Positions 51,662 to 63,144 of a stretch of DNA of 64,000 bases are shown here, in pieces. Source of the DNA: Sphingobium faniae (GTDB lineage Bacteria; Pseudomonadota; Alphaproteobacteria; Sphingomonadales; Sphingomonadaceae); contig FMTU01000005.1 of assembly GCA_900100475.1 (NCBI GenBank), forward strand, positions 248,001-312,000. The letters are read 5' to 3'. The notes beneath the pieces were generated by a model, which made no database searches, was not told the DNA's origin, and was given only the letters and a program-made list of their open reading frames with translations. Within the stretch, counting starts at the first letter, position 1; every line of letters starts with the position of its first letter. The translations under genes and the position numbers were made by a program.

Positions 51662-52411
51662 ATGAAGATCCTTGTGCCCGTGAAGCGGGTGATTGATTAT
51701 AATGTGAAGCCGCGTGTGAAGGCGGATGGAACGGGCGTCGATCTGGCGAACGTCAAGATGTCGATGAACCCGTTCGACGAGATTGCGGTGGAAGAAGCGA
51801 TCCGCTTGAAGGAAAAAGGCGTCGCGACCGAAGTCGTGGCGGTTTCCATCGGCGTCGCCAAGTCCCAGGAAACACTTCGCACCGCGCTGGCGATGGGCGC
51901 CGACCGGGCGATCCTGATCGAGAGCGATGCGGAAGTGGAGCCGCTGGCCGTGGCGAAGCTGCTCGCCAAGGTTCAGGAAGAGGAAGGTGCCGGCCTCATC
52001 ATCCTGGGCAAGCAGGCGATCGACGATGACAGCAACCAGACCGGCCAGATGCTGGCCGCGCTGCTGAACCTGCCGCAGGGCACCTTTGCAAGCAAGGTCG
52101 AGGTCGAGGGCGACAAGGTCAGCGTGACCCGCGAAGTCGATGGCGGCCTGGAGACGGTGAAGCTCAACGTTCCGGCGATCATCACCACCGACCTGCGCCT
52201 TAACGAGCCGCGCTATGCTTCGCTCCCCAACATCATGAAGGCGAAGAGCAAGCCGCTCGCGACCAAGGCGCCCGCCGATTATGGCGTGGACATAAGCGCG
52301 CGTCTGGAAACAACCGCCGTCAACGAACCGCCCAAGCGTTCGGCCGGGGTCAAGGTAGCCGATGTCGATGAACTGGTGGCGAAACTGAAAGCTCTGGGAG
52401 TTGCCGCATGA
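51662..52411 (+). CDS. etfB: Electron transfer flavoprotein subunit beta
   Basis: 249 aa from the ATG at 51662 ([53 protein letters not shown]). AMP-binding subunit of ETF: motif [32 protein letters not shown] is present. It accepts electrons from acyl-CoA dehydrogenases such as the one in the valine operon and passes them to ETF-quinone oxidoreductase. It overlaps etfA by 4 nt (ATGA). Confidence 0.96.
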   Translation: MKILVPVKRVIDYNVKPRVKADGTGVDLANVKMSMNPFDEIAVEEAIRLKEKGVATEVVAVSIGVAKSQETLRTALAMGADRAILIESDAEVEPLAVAKLLAKVQEEEGAGLIILGKQAIDDDSNQTGQMLAALLNLPQGTFASKVEVEGDKVSVTREVDGGLETVKLNVPAIITTDLRLNEPRYASLPNIMKAKSKPLATKAPADYGVDISARLETTAVNEPPKRSAGVKVADVDELVAKLKALGVAA

Positions 52412-53337
52412 AGACGCTTGTTTGGGTTGAACATGAGGGCGGCGCCGTCAAGGACGCGACCCTTTCCGCCATCACCGCCGCCGCCAAGCTGGGCGAGGTG
52501 CATCTGCTGGTCGCGGGCGCAGGCGTCGGCGGCGTGGCCGAGGAAGCGGCGAAGATCGCGGGCGTGGGCAAGGTCCATGTCGCCGATGACGCCGCTTTCG
52601 GCCATGCGCTGCCTGAGAATGTCGCGCCGCTGATCGTCGAACTGATGGGCAGTCATGACGCATTCGTCGCGCCCGCCACCAGCAACGGCAAGAATATCGC
52701 GCCGCGTGTTGCCGCGTTGCTCGACGTGATGCAGATCAGCGACATTCTCTCGGTCGAGAGCGATGACACGTTCACGCGCCCGATCTATGCGGGCAACGCC
52801 ATCGCGACGGTTAAGTCGAAGGATGCCAGGAAGGTCATCACCGTGCGCGGCACCGCGTTCGAGAAGGCGGCGCGCGAAGGCGGCAATGGCGCTGTGGAAG
52901 CGGTGTCGTCGACCGGCGACAAGGGTATTTCCAGCTTCGTCGGCGCGGAAATCGCCAAGTCGGAACGTCCCGAACTGACCAGCGCGAAGGTCATTGTGTC
53001 GGGTGGCCGCGCGCTCAAGGATGGCGAGACGTTTGAGCAACTGATCTTCCCGCTGGCCGACAAGCTGGGCGCGGCGGTCGGTGCCAGCCGCGCGGCAGTC
53101 GATGCCGGCTATGTGCCCAATGACTATCAGGTCGGGCAGACCGGCAAGATCGTGGCGCCGGAAGTCTATATCGCGGTCGGCATTTCCGGCGCGATCCAGC
53201 ATCTGGCGGGCATGAAGGACAGCAAGATCATCATCGCCATCAACAAGGACGAGGACGCCCCCATCTTCCAGGTGGCGGACTTTGGCCTTGTCGGCGATCT
53301 GTTCAAGGTCGTGCCGGAATTGACCGAAAAACTCTGA
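52408..53337 (+). CDS. etfA: Electron transfer flavoprotein subunit alpha
   Basis: 309 aa. FAD-binding subunit of ETF. The C-terminal domain carries [85 protein letters not shown], the diagnostic FAD-binding block. It is translationally coupled to etfB through a 4-nt overlap and is followed by a strong bidirectional terminator (53362-53390). Confidence 0.97.
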   Translation: MKTLVWVEHEGGAVKDATLSAITAAAKLGEVHLLVAGAGVGGVAEEAAKIAGVGKVHVADDAAFGHALPENVAPLIVELMGSHDAFVAPATSNGKNIAPRVAALLDVMQISDILSVESDDTFTRPIYAGNAIATVKSKDARKVITVRGTAFEKAAREGGNGAVEAVSSTGDKGISSFVGAEIAKSERPELTSAKVIVSGGRALKDGETFEQLIFPLADKLGAAVGASRAAVDAGYVPNDYQVGQTGKIVAPEVYIAVGISGAIQHLAGMKDSKIIIAINKDEDAPIFQVADFGLVGDLFKVVPELTEKL

Positions 53338-53361
53338 TCGGTTCGGGATGAATAAAGAAAA

Positions 53362-53390
53362 GGGCGCGGTCCGGTGGATCGCGCCCTTTT
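53362..53390. terminator. Bidirectional terminator between etfA and the glycine-zipper gene
   Basis: An 11-bp stem (53362-53372 with 53376-53386, one G-T pair) and a 3-nt loop are flanked by AAAA on the left and TTTT on the right. It serves converging transcripts of etfA and the gene at 53399. Confidence 0.85.
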
Positions 53391-53398
53391 CCTTTGGC

Positions 53399-53779
53399 TT
53401 ATTCGCAGTTGATATCGTTGCGGTCGATCGCGCGACCCGCCAGCGCGCCGCCCGCACCGCCCAGGATCGTGCCAAGCGTCTTGGAACCTCCGGGGGCGAT
53501 CACATTGCCCAGAACGCCGCCCGCGATTGCGCCGACGATGGTGCCGGTCGTGCCATCATCGCGCTTGCAATAATAGCGGCCGTCGCGGTCGCGGTAGATC
53601 GTGTCATTATCGCCAAGCTGACGGCGGTGATGGCGCTGGCCATCGCGCCGGTCGCCGCGATGCGGACGGTCATAGCTGCCGGGCCGGTCGTAACCGTAAC
53701 GATCGCCATAACCGTCCGAAGCGCAGGCGCCCAATGGCAGCATGGCAATCAGGGCAACGGCCAAAATCGGGGTTCGCAT
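53399..53779 (-). CDS. Glycine-zipper 2TM-domain lipoprotein
   Basis: 126 aa. Lipoprotein signal peptide ending LGAC ([25 protein letters not shown]). A Tyr/Arg/Asp-rich stretch follows ([28 protein letters not shown]), then a glycine-zipper hydrophobic hairpin [44 protein letters not shown]. The family (Gly-zipper 2TM, related to SlyB/RcnB neighbours) is of unknown function, likely envelope-associated. C-terminal Cys is present (NCE). It converges with etfA across a shared terminator. Confidence 0.85.
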   Translation of the reverse strand: MRTPILAVALIAMLPLGACASDGYGDRYGYDRPGSYDRPHRGDRRDGQRHHRRQLGDNDTIYRDRDGRYYCKRDDGTTGTIVGAIAGGVLGNVIAPGGSKTLGTILGGAGGALAGRAIDRNDINCE

Positions 53780-53877
53780 AGATGATCCTCCTTATGTGCT
53801 TTTCACCAACCCTTTGAAGCGCGGAAAGTTGCGAGATTCGTCATGCTACCGAAATGAAGCCGCCAGCAAGGGCGCGT

Positions 53878-54087
53878 TCAGGACGCAAAGGGGCTGACAG
53901 AAGCGGCGGGAGACGTGGAAGACGCAGGATTGGGAGATCGCTCGTCCGCGCGTTGGACTGCGATATGGGCCTTGGCCTCGTTGTACCGCGTGGCGAGGTC
54001 GTTCCTGAACGCGGTCAGCTTGCCTTCGTCATAAAGCTTTTTGCCGACATAGCCCGCGATGGCGCCAAAAATGAGAGTGCGGATCAT
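53878..54087 (-). CDS. Small single-helix hypothetical protein
   Basis: 69 aa from the ATG at 54087, with GAGGAATTC as ribosome-site context. MIRTLIFGAIAGYVGKKLYDEGKLTAFRNDLATRYNEAKAHIAVQRADERS: a hydrophobic N-terminal stretch (about 4-14), a charged helix and a Pro/Ser-rich tail. Such proteins are common unannotated sphingomonad genes. Function unknown. The frame continues further upstream without a plausible start. Confidence 0.65.
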   Translation of the reverse strand: MIRTLIFGAIAGYVGKKLYDEGKLTAFRNDLATRYNEAKAHIAVQRADERSPNPASSTSPAASVSPFAS

Positions 54088-54363
54088 GAGGAATTCCTCG
54101 GTTTGTGGAACAGGGTGGCCGATCAACGGGCCATCCGGCAGCCGGTTCCAGACGAGGAAGATGAGCACGGCGAGCGGAGAAGGAGAGGCGGCGGATCGCG
54201 GATGCCAAAGATGGAAAGCGCATGGCTGGTTTAACCGAGTCCGCCCGGAACGTGGCTCATACGGCGACTTTGCTGGCCTTCATGGGAGGCAGGGGTAGCA
54301 ATAAACCCGCGGTTATGGGGGACCGGGTTGAGCGGCCTGAGAATCGCCCCATCCGCCTCTCCC

Positions 54364-57279
<2,916 letters not shown>

Positions 57280-57413
57280 GGGCCGTCTTGTTCCAGATTT
57301 GTTCTATTGGGGCAAGTGCGCGTTTCGCATCTGGAGGCCTAGATAGGGTCGTCGCGGCGAAAGGAAAAGGCGCGGGGTTTCATCCTGCGTCGCGCGGCAT
57401 TAGGGTTCGCGTC

Positions 57414-57986
57414 ATGAGCGGTGGATGGACGAAAGGGATGCGCGGCGGCGTGCTGGCGGCGACGGTGTTGCTGGCGGCCTGCGGCGGAGGTGTGCGGTAC
57501 AGGCCGGTGAGCGACGTGCCGGTGAAGATCGGCAAGCCCTATAGCGTGCGGGGCGCGACTTATGTGCCGGCCGCTGATCCCACATATGATTATTTGGGCT
57601 ATGCGAGCTGGTATGGCAGCGAATCGGGTAACCAGACGGCCAATGGCGAACGGTTCCGGCCCAAGGCGGTGACGGCCGCCCACACGACTTTGCCGCTGCC
57701 AAGCTACGTCGAAGTGACCTCTCTGGATACCGGGCGCACGATTTTGGTGCGAATAAATGATCGCGGGCCATTTGCCGGAAAGGATAGAATTGTTGACCTT
57801 TCCAAGGGGGCTGCCCGGCAGCTTGGCATTCATTTGCAGGGCGTGGCGCCGGTCCGGGTCCGCATGGCTAATCCATCGGAAAAAGACCGAAAAAAGCTGC
57901 GCGGCGGTCAGGAAGCGCCGGAAAGATCGCGAGTCCCGGAATCTGTGCTGGTGAAATGGCGCGCTCAATTGGCGGCCGGCAATTAA
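57414..57986 (+). CDS. rlpA: RlpA-like septal ring lytic transglycosylase family lipoprotein
   Basis: 190 aa from the ATG at 57414. The lipobox LAAC (VLLAACGGG) is followed by a double-psi beta-barrel domain (YLGYASWYGSESGNQTANGERFRPKAVTAAHTTLPLPSYVEVTSLDTGRTILVRINDRGPFAGKDRIVDLSKGAARQLGI), the RlpA catalytic domain that cleaves denuded glycan strands at the septum. The C-terminal SPOR domain found in some RlpA proteins is absent. The gene is followed by a long gap holding a candidate small RNA. Confidence 0.9.
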   Translation: MSGGWTKGMRGGVLAATVLLAACGGGVRYRPVSDVPVKIGKPYSVRGATYVPAADPTYDYLGYASWYGSESGNQTANGERFRPKAVTAAHTTLPLPSYVEVTSLDTGRTILVRINDRGPFAGKDRIVDLSKGAARQLGIHLQGVAPVRVRMANPSEKDRKKLRGGQEAPERSRVPESVLVKWRAQLAAGN

Positions 57987-58031
57987 GTAATTGATGTTAA
58001 CCTTTTATCCCGAAATGAGACGCAAAGTCAA

Positions 58032-58060
58032 TTGACGTTACGGAAACGTAGCTATATTAG
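58032..58060 (+). promoter_or_regulatory. Candidate sigma-70 promoter of a small RNA
   Basis: TTGACG (58032-58037), a 17-bp spacer and TATTAG (58055-58060) lie 45 bp after the rlpA stop codon. The site lies upstream of a structured region with its own terminator and no open frame. Confidence 0.5.
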
Positions 58061-58066
58061 TGCCGC

Positions 58067-58331
58067 CCGCCAGATGCCGTTGGTGGCTGTAGACAGGTCG
58101 TTCGTCCCTTGAGGACGCTGTCGAACGGAAATAGGCGGCGGATCATCGAATGGCGCCCGTTGGATCGGGTTTCTCGATTATCATGGCATGGATAGAGAGG
58201 GTTTCCCTCTGTTCAGAGACGGTTAACGCGCAAACGTGTCGTCTATGGAATGACAGTTTCAAATCCTGGAGTGCCCGACAGCATCCTGGATACGCCCCCG
58301 GCCTTCCCTTGCGCCGGGGGCGTTTTCTTTT
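58067..58331 (+). ncRNA. Candidate structured small RNA after rlpA
   Basis: About 265 nt with no plausible gene, running from a good promoter (58032-58060) to a strong intrinsic terminator (CGCCCCCGGC 58293-58302 with GCCGGGGGCG 58313-58322, then TTTTCTTTT). Possible helices inside: GCCGCC near 58062 with GGCGGC near 58134 (the first arm overlaps the presumed start), CGTTCG 58099-58104 with CGAACG 58122-58127, CCCG-ttggat-CGGG near 58160, and AGAGGG-ttt-CCCTCT near 58196-58210. It is not tmRNA, SRP RNA or RNase P RNA. I see no clear 6S signature. Function unknown. Confidence 0.45.
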
Positions 58332-58626
58332 GCCTTTTGTCGTTTCGATTCGCAGTTTCCGTTACGGAAATGTCGCCTGTCGGCGCGCCCATGTCGTTCG
58401 TCATGTCCTTTGTCCGGCGTCGTCGGCTTTTCGTCGACACAGCCGCTGTTGAACGATGAAGCGAGCCGCCCATCGAAGGCGGCGGGCATCGCTCCCAACA
58501 TCAACATAAAAGGAAGGGGTAACGGCGGCTACGCTATCCCGCTTTGGTCCAGCCTCCGTTCTCATACCGGCTTTCTCGCATCCCCTGGGGAGGTCCGGCA
58601 AGACAAGCAGTTGAGGAGACTTTGCC
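58332..58626. other. 295-bp gap before the UrcA gene
   Basis: No gene seen. Short inverted stretches such as TCGTCGGCTTTTCGTCGACA are present. A GAGGAG ribosome site lies at 58614-58619, directly before the UrcA-family start at 58627. Confidence 0.4.
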
Positions 58627-58968
58627 ATGTTTGCCCCCTTCAAAACCTTTTCCATTGCCGCCTTCGCCGCTGCTTCGATGATGGCGGGCAGCGCCAGCGC
58701 GGAAACCTTCATCTCCAACGGACGTACCTTTGAGGTTCGTTTCAACGATCTGGACCTGTCGCGGACGGCGGATCAGCAAGAATTGCAGGATCGCATCGGC
58801 CGGGCCGCCAGCCGCGTGTGCAGCAGTCCCAACCTGACGGAGGCCAATCGCTGCCGTAGCAATGCCATCGCGCATGTGAAGGTGCCGGTCGCCACCGCCA
58901 TTGCGCAGGCGCAAAGCAAGGCGCGTTATGCCGAGGCGGGGAAGGAACCCCTTGCTCTTGCCCACTGA
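58627..58968 (+). CDS. UrcA family protein
   Basis: 113 aa. Signal peptide (1-25, ending GSASA) followed by the UrcA core VRFNDLDLSRTADQQELQDRIGRAASRVCSSPNLTEANRCRSNAIAHVKVPVATAIAQAQ with two Cys residues likely forming a disulfide. UrcA is an uncharacterised periplasmic family of Alphaproteobacteria. A good ribosome site GAGGAG precedes the ATG. A strong bidirectional terminator follows at 58994-59018. Confidence 0.85.
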   Translation: MFAPFKTFSIAAFAAASMMAGSASAETFISNGRTFEVRFNDLDLSRTADQQELQDRIGRAASRVCSSPNLTEANRCRSNAIAHVKVPVATAIAQAQSKARYAEAGKEPLALAH

Positions 58969-58993
58969 ATCACCGCTCCTGTAAACAGAAAAA

Positions 58994-59018
58994 GGCCCGG
59001 CACTGCCGGGCCTTTTTT
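58994..59018. terminator. Bidirectional intrinsic terminator
   Basis: GGCCCGGC (58994-59001) pairs with GCCGGGCC (59005-59012) around a 3-nt loop, flanked by AAAAA and TTTTTT. It serves the UrcA gene and the converging LytR-type regulator gene. Confidence 0.9.
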
Positions 59019-59035
59019 CAATGGCGGCCGGACAA

Positions 59036-59782
59036 TCAGCGCCCCGCCATCGCCCGCGCATTGGCGAGGAAGGTGCGGCCGATGCGGATTTCCTCGCCAT
59101 CGGCCAGGCAGGCGAACCAGACGCCGCTGCCGTCATGGCGCAGGCGGACGATATGTTCCCGCCGGACGATGTGCGATCGGTGGAGTCGGACGAAATGCTG
59201 CGGATCAAGCCGTTCCTCCAGCGAACTGATCGTCTGGTGCAGCAGATAGCTGTGTGTGCCGACATGCAGGCGCATATAGTCTCGCTCCGCCTCGATCCGG
59301 TCGATCTGCCCGGTGACGATGCGGACGAGTTCGGACCGATGCGGCACCCAGAATTCTTCCGCCCATTCGGGCGCCGGCTCGGCCGGCGGGGCAGGTTCGG
59401 CCAATGCGCGGCTTTGCAGCGCGAGTTCGACACGGTCGATGGCGCGGGCCAGCCGGTCATGCGCGACGGGTTTCAGCAGATAGTCCACGGCGGCGAGATC
59501 GAACGCTTCGACCGCGAACCCTTCGAAGGCGGTGATGAAAATCACCGCCGGGCGCAGTCCCATGCGCCCGACCGCCCGCGCCACGCCGATCCCGTCGAGC
59601 AGGGGCATGGCAATGTCCAGCATCACCAGATCGGGTTGCAGACCTTCTATCATGCGAAGCGCGGCCTCGCCGTCATTGGCCGTGCCTGCGAGCGTGATCC
59701 GCGGTTCGCGCGCGCAGAGCATCTGAAGTCGCTCGACGGCCAGCGGTTCATCGTCGACGATCATGGTGCGAATGGATGTCAT
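59036..59782 (-). CDS. LytTR-family response regulator
   Basis: 248 aa. Receiver domain (1-120) with the phosphoacceptor Asp56 (DLVMLDIAMP), acidic pair Asp10-Asp11 and Lys in LLKPVA. A LytTR DNA-binding domain follows (about 140-240: IDRIEAERDYMRLHVGTHSYLLHQTISSLEERLDPQHFVRLHRSHIVRREHIVRLRHD). It belongs to the AlgR/LytR type. It is the second gene of a two-component pair (5 bp after the kinase). The target genes are not identified. Confidence 0.92.
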   Translation of the reverse strand: MTSIRTMIVDDEPLAVERLQMLCAREPRITLAGTANDGEAALRMIEGLQPDLVMLDIAMPLLDGIGVARAVGRMGLRPAVIFITAFEGFAVEAFDLAAVDYLLKPVAHDRLARAIDRVELALQSRALAEPAPPAEPAPEWAEEFWVPHRSELVRIVTGQIDRIEAERDYMRLHVGTHSYLLHQTISSLEERLDPQHFVRLHRSHIVRREHIVRLRHDGSGVWFACLADGEEIRIGRTFLANARAMAGR

Positions 59783-59787
59783 GCGGC

Positions 59788-60897
59788 TCAGCAGCCCCTT
59801 CGGATCAGCGGAAGGACAAGTTCGACGGCAAAGCCGCCCTCCGCGCGCGGACCATAGGCGATGCGACCCCGATCGCCAAAACGCGCCGCCAGCCTGTCCC
59901 GCACATTGGCGAGGCCAATGCCGTTGCCGCCATCCGCCACGCGCGGCGGATGGTCGCCATTGTCGGTGACATTGATGTGCAGCATGTCGTCCTCCTCGCG
60001 CGCGGCGATGGCGATGGTGACGGGCGTGGAGGTTCGCGACACGCCATATTTGATCGCGTTTTCCACCAGCGGTTGAAGGATCAGGCCGGGAACGCAGGCG
60101 CCCAGCAGGTTTTCGGGAATGTCGATGCGGGTGATGAGGCGGTCAGGGAAGCGCACGGCTTCAATATCCAGATAGAGCTTCTGGAGGTGGACTTCTTCTT
60201 CCAGCGGCACGTCCTCCAGCGGATCTCCGGTCAGGCTGGTGCGATAGAAGTTGGAGAGGGAAAGGATCATCTGCTCCGCTTCGTCCCGCCTGTTTTTCAT
60301 GACGAGGGAGGAGAGGGAGTTCAGCGTATTGAACAGGAAATGCGGGTTCACCTGATAGCGCAGCGAACGGAGTTCCGCCTGCTGCGCGGCGCGTTCGAGG
60401 CGGGCGGCGCGGCGTTCGACGCGATGGGCTTCGCTGGCGTAGGAAAGGGCGAGATAGAGGCCCGCCCATGCGGCGAGGAAGAAATAGCGGCTGATCGCAT
60501 CTTCGGCGATCGACATGAGCGCATAACCGGGCTTGGCATATTTCCCTGGCTCGGAATCCGGGAACATGCCTGCCGCATCATAGACATTGAAGATGTAGAA
60601 ATTGGCCGCCGCCATCGCCAGCGCGAAGGGGGCTGCGAGTGAAAAGGCCGCGACGATGCGCACGCTGAGCGGTTTGTGATCGAACCGGCGCAGCGCCAGA
60701 TAGAGAACCCAGGTGGCGACGACGCCGATCACGGTCACGACCATGCGGCGGACGGCGAGTTCATCCTGCGCCTCGAACCCCATGACAGCGGCGCGAAGGG
60801 TGACGAGAACGGCGTAGAAAAGCCAGAAGCCAAGGATGGAATAAAGCGCGATGGCGGGCGGCACGCCGCGTTCGCCGTCTTCGGGAAGAAAGGCCAT
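59788..60897 (-). CDS. LytS-like sensor histidine kinase
   Basis: 369 aa. N-terminal membrane helices (about four, ALYSILGFWLFYAVLVTL... and FSLAAPFALAMAAANFYIF) lead to a His_kinase domain with the phosphoacceptor His in YQVNPHFLFNTLNSLSSLV. An ATPase domain follows (QPLVENAIKYGVSR, then DNGD and GGNGIGLANVRDRLAARFG). It forms the sensor of the adjacent LytTR regulator. The signal is unknown; the sensor region is short and only membrane-embedded. Confidence 0.92.
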   Translation of the reverse strand: MAFLPEDGERGVPPAIALYSILGFWLFYAVLVTLRAAVMGFEAQDELAVRRMVVTVIGVVATWVLYLALRRFDHKPLSVRIVAAFSLAAPFALAMAAANFYIFNVYDAAGMFPDSEPGKYAKPGYALMSIAEDAISRYFFLAAWAGLYLALSYASEAHRVERRAARLERAAQQAELRSLRYQVNPHFLFNTLNSLSSLVMKNRRDEAEQMILSLSNFYRTSLTGDPLEDVPLEEEVHLQKLYLDIEAVRFPDRLITRIDIPENLLGACVPGLILQPLVENAIKYGVSRTSTPVTIAIAAREEDDMLHINVTDNGDHPPRVADGGNGIGLANVRDRLAARFGDRGRIAYGPRAEGGFAVELVLPLIRRGC

Positions 60898-61050
60898 AAC
60901 TGTAGTCTACGCCAAAGGATGGATCATGTCGCGTATCAGTGGCGTAGCTGGTCGAATGGCGCTGGCCGTTGGTCGAAGCGCGGAACCAGGGTGCCGGTGC
61001 ATCCGTTTTTTCCTCCACGGCCGAAGTCCCGGCACTGCAAGGAGAGTTCC

Positions 61051-61263
61051 ATGTCCGACAAGACTGACATTCGCCCCAACAGCCGCGAAGAGGCAGGAGA
61101 CAAGCGACCGACCGACGCGCAGGACCATGCAGTGACCACGGAAGAGAAACTGGATGAAGGGTTGAAGGATTCCATGGACGCATCCGATCCCCCCGCCGCC
61201 ACCATGCCGGGCGATGATGGAGAGCCGCGGCCGTCTTCGGGATTTAAGGAGCGTGACCAATAG
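61051..61263 (+). CDS. Small acidic hypothetical protein
   Basis: 70 aa (MSDKTDIRPNSREEAGDKRPTDAQDHAVTTEEKLDEGLKDSMDASDPPAATMPGDDGEPRPSSGFKERDQ), disordered, highly acidic and without membrane segments. An excellent ribosome site AAGGAGAG lies 8 bp before the ATG. Similar disordered small proteins are conserved in sphingomonads and appear stress-associated in some. No firm function. An 8-bp inverted repeat (60907-60914/60940-60947) lies between it and the divergent kinase gene. Confidence 0.7.
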   Translation: MSDKTDIRPNSREEAGDKRPTDAQDHAVTTEEKLDEGLKDSMDASDPPAATMPGDDGEPRPSSGFKERDQ

Positions 61264-61297
61264 CCCCCCGATCGCAAACATGCTAACATCAGGAAGA

Positions 61298-61340
61298 CGG
61301 CGGCTTTCCAAGGCGAAAAATCCCATCGGGCCGCCGCTTT
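61298..61340 (+). terminator. Weak intrinsic terminator
   Basis: CGGCGGC (61298-61304) pairs with GCCGCCG (61330-61336) and is followed by CTTTT. It lies 35 bp after the acidic protein stop codon. The loop is long (25 nt). Confidence 0.4.
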
Positions 61341-61356
61341 TGCAGGAGAGCCGTTT

Positions 61357-61608
61357 ATGCCGACATCAGCCACGCCTGCGATTGAACGTATCGCTCGCGT
61401 TCTTGCCGGACGCCAGTTGAGCCTGAATGGCATAGGCAGCCAGGCGCACGCGGCGAACGCCGTGGATGAGACGTGGCACCATCATGTCGACGACGCCTAT
61501 GCCATCCTGCATACGCTCCGCGAACCGGATGCCCAGATGGCGCAGGCAGGCGATGTGACCGTGTGGCGCAGCATGATCGGCGCGGTGCTGGAGCGCCGGG
61601 TGGACTGA
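61357..61608 (+). CDS. Small hypothetical protein
   Basis: 83 aa (MPTSATPAIERIARVLAGRQLSLNGIGSQAHAANAVDETWHHHVDDAYAILHTLREPDAQMAQAGDVTVWRSMIGAVLERRVD), soluble, helical, preceded by GCAGGAGAGCCG as ribosome-site context. Two adjacent His residues occur (WHHHVDD). The family is unannotated. It lies alone between the acidic protein gene and the next hypothetical gene. Confidence 0.65.
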   Translation: MPTSATPAIERIARVLAGRQLSLNGIGSQAHAANAVDETWHHHVDDAYAILHTLREPDAQMAQAGDVTVWRSMIGAVLERRVD

Positions 61609-61775
61609 TCCGCTGCCGTTTCTGCATGTCCTTCCCGCCTATTTCCGAAAAAGGATGTTGCGCCGCAAAAGGAAATCTGATTCCCTATGAATATCGGTGG
61701 AACAGGCGCTTAAGCCTCCAGTAACCATAAGGCGCGCATGTTCTGCATGACGACTGGAAGTCGGAGGGCAAGAGC

Positions 61776-62324
61776 ATGGGCACGAGTGCAAGACCTGCGT
61801 ACGGCGCGGTCACCTTGGCGGAACTGCGCGAATTTGCGAGCTTCACCAGCGCGACGCAGCGTTACATCAGGCGATCCCTGGATATAGGATTGCATCGCCG
61901 CGACGCGATGAAGCTGTGGTCACGCGATATGGTGGAGGAAGCCTCCATCCGCGCGCAGGCCCGCATCTATGGTCGCCTTGACGAGATCAAGGCGCGGGTG
62001 CCCGACGACAGTGGACTCGATCAGGTGGAACCGTTCATGGCGCCGCTGGTGATCGTATCGGCCTTTGATCTGGGGCAGGATCGGTTGGGAACGTTTTCCG
62101 CCTATCGGTTTCTCTATGAACGGTTGCTGGGGGCGGGCGCGCGGCCATGGTTGCCCGGTGCCTTTTGCGCGGCGGCGAGTCTGCCGCATCTGCATCCCGA
62201 CAAACGGCGCGCGCTGCTCCAGTCGATCAGCGAAGCGGCTGCGACGGCGATCGGATGGTCCAACCGGGAACCGACTTTCTATCCCGAATGGGTCGACAAG
62301 GTGGACATGAGCAAGGCGAACTGA
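61776..62324 (+). CDS. Conserved hypothetical protein
   Basis: 182 aa, helical and cytoplasmic. It has several Tyr/Arg/Asp-containing helices (ASFTSATQRYIRRSLDIGLHRRDAMKLWSRDMVEE). A central VIVSAFDLGQDRLGTFSAYRFLYERLL and a C-terminal ASLPHLHPDKRRALLQSISEAAATAIGW are visible. No signal peptide, no membrane helix, no family known to me. The start ATG is the one at 61776. Codon usage is like neighbouring genes. Confidence 0.65.
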   Translation: MGTSARPAYGAVTLAELREFASFTSATQRYIRRSLDIGLHRRDAMKLWSRDMVEEASIRAQARIYGRLDEIKARVPDDSGLDQVEPFMAPLVIVSAFDLGQDRLGTFSAYRFLYERLLGAGARPWLPGAFCAAASLPHLHPDKRRALLQSISEAAATAIGWSNREPTFYPEWVDKVDMSKAN

Positions 62325-62448
62325 TCCGGCCAAGGCGGATCGGCAAAGCTGTCCATTGCTAAGGAAATGATGAGCGATCGGCCGATCTTGGATAGCTGCA
62401 TCCGGGATTGGTCCAGTTCCATGTCCGCTCGCGCGATCGCAGGAAGGA

Positions 62449-63144
62449 TCAGATGCGCCGGTATCGGAAATACCACACTTCATGGCCCTGACGCCGGGCC
62501 TTCGCCTCATAGCGGGTTTCGGGCCAGCCGCCGGGGCGGGTGAGGAAATCCTTCGGCTCCTTCGCCAGCCATTCGAAAGCGGGATGACCGTTCATCACCA
62601 TGAGCGCCCAGCGCAAATAAACGGGATGGTCGGTGCCGAAACGGAACTCGCCGCCGGGTTTCAGCTTGCGCGCGATCAGTTCGACCGGACCCTTGTTCAT
62701 CATGCGCCGCTTGGCATGGCGCGCCTTGGGCCAGGGATCGGGATGCAGCAGATAGACGAAGCTGAGCGAACCGTCGGGAATGCGGTTCAACACCGATAGT
62801 GCATCGCCCATATGGAGGCGGATGTTCGGCAGGCTCTTGTCGCGGATATGGCCAAGCGCGCCGACGACGCCGTTCAGGAAAGGTTCGCAACCAATGAAGC
62901 CATGGTCGGGCAGCATATCGGCGCGAATGGCCATATGCTCGCCCGCGCCGAAACCGATTTCAAAGTGGAGCGGGTGGTCATGGCCGAACAGGCTTTCCGC
63001 CGTGATGTCGCCTTCTTCGGGGACGCAGAGAGCGGGGAGCAGGCGATCCACCAGTTCCTGCTGCCCTGGCCGAAGCTTGTGGCCGGACTGCCGCCCGTAC
63101 AGGCGGTTGAGGGTCGTGGGGTCGCCGGATTTGTGCGCGGTCAT
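62449..63144 (-). CDS. trmB: tRNA (guanine-N7-)-methyltransferase
   Basis: 231 aa. SAM-dependent enzyme that forms m7G46 in tRNA. Visible are the SAM-binding FEIGFGAGEHM, GCEPFLNGVVGAL, and the catalytic and tRNA-binding HPDPWPKARHAKRRMMNKGPVELIARKLKPGGEFRFGTDHPVY, the TrmB signature. A 12-bp hairpin with a 28-nt loop lies 47 bp before its start. The length is usual. Confidence 0.96.
   Translation of the reverse strand: MTAHKSGDPTTLNRLYGRQSGHKLRPGQQELVDRLLPALCVPEEGDITAESLFGHDHPLHFEIGFGAGEHMAIRADMLPDHGFIGCEPFLNGVVGALGHIRDKSLPNIRLHMGDALSVLNRIPDGSLSFVYLLHPDPWPKARHAKRRMMNKGPVELIARKLKPGGEFRFGTDHPVYLRWALMVMNGHPAFEWLAKEPKDFLTRPGGWPETRYEAKARRQGHEVWYFRYRRI

Noticed and set aside
57280-57413. Possible LexA/SOS box in the uvrA-rlpA gap
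   Set aside because: No GTTC-N7-GTTC or GAAC-N7-GAAC pattern seen by eye.
58067-58331. The candidate RNA as 6S RNA, SRP RNA or RNase P RNA
   Set aside because: The conserved cores of SRP RNA (GGTCAGGTCCGGAAGGAAGC-type) and RNase P are absent, and the central bubble of 6S RNA is not evident by eye; a covariance model would decide.
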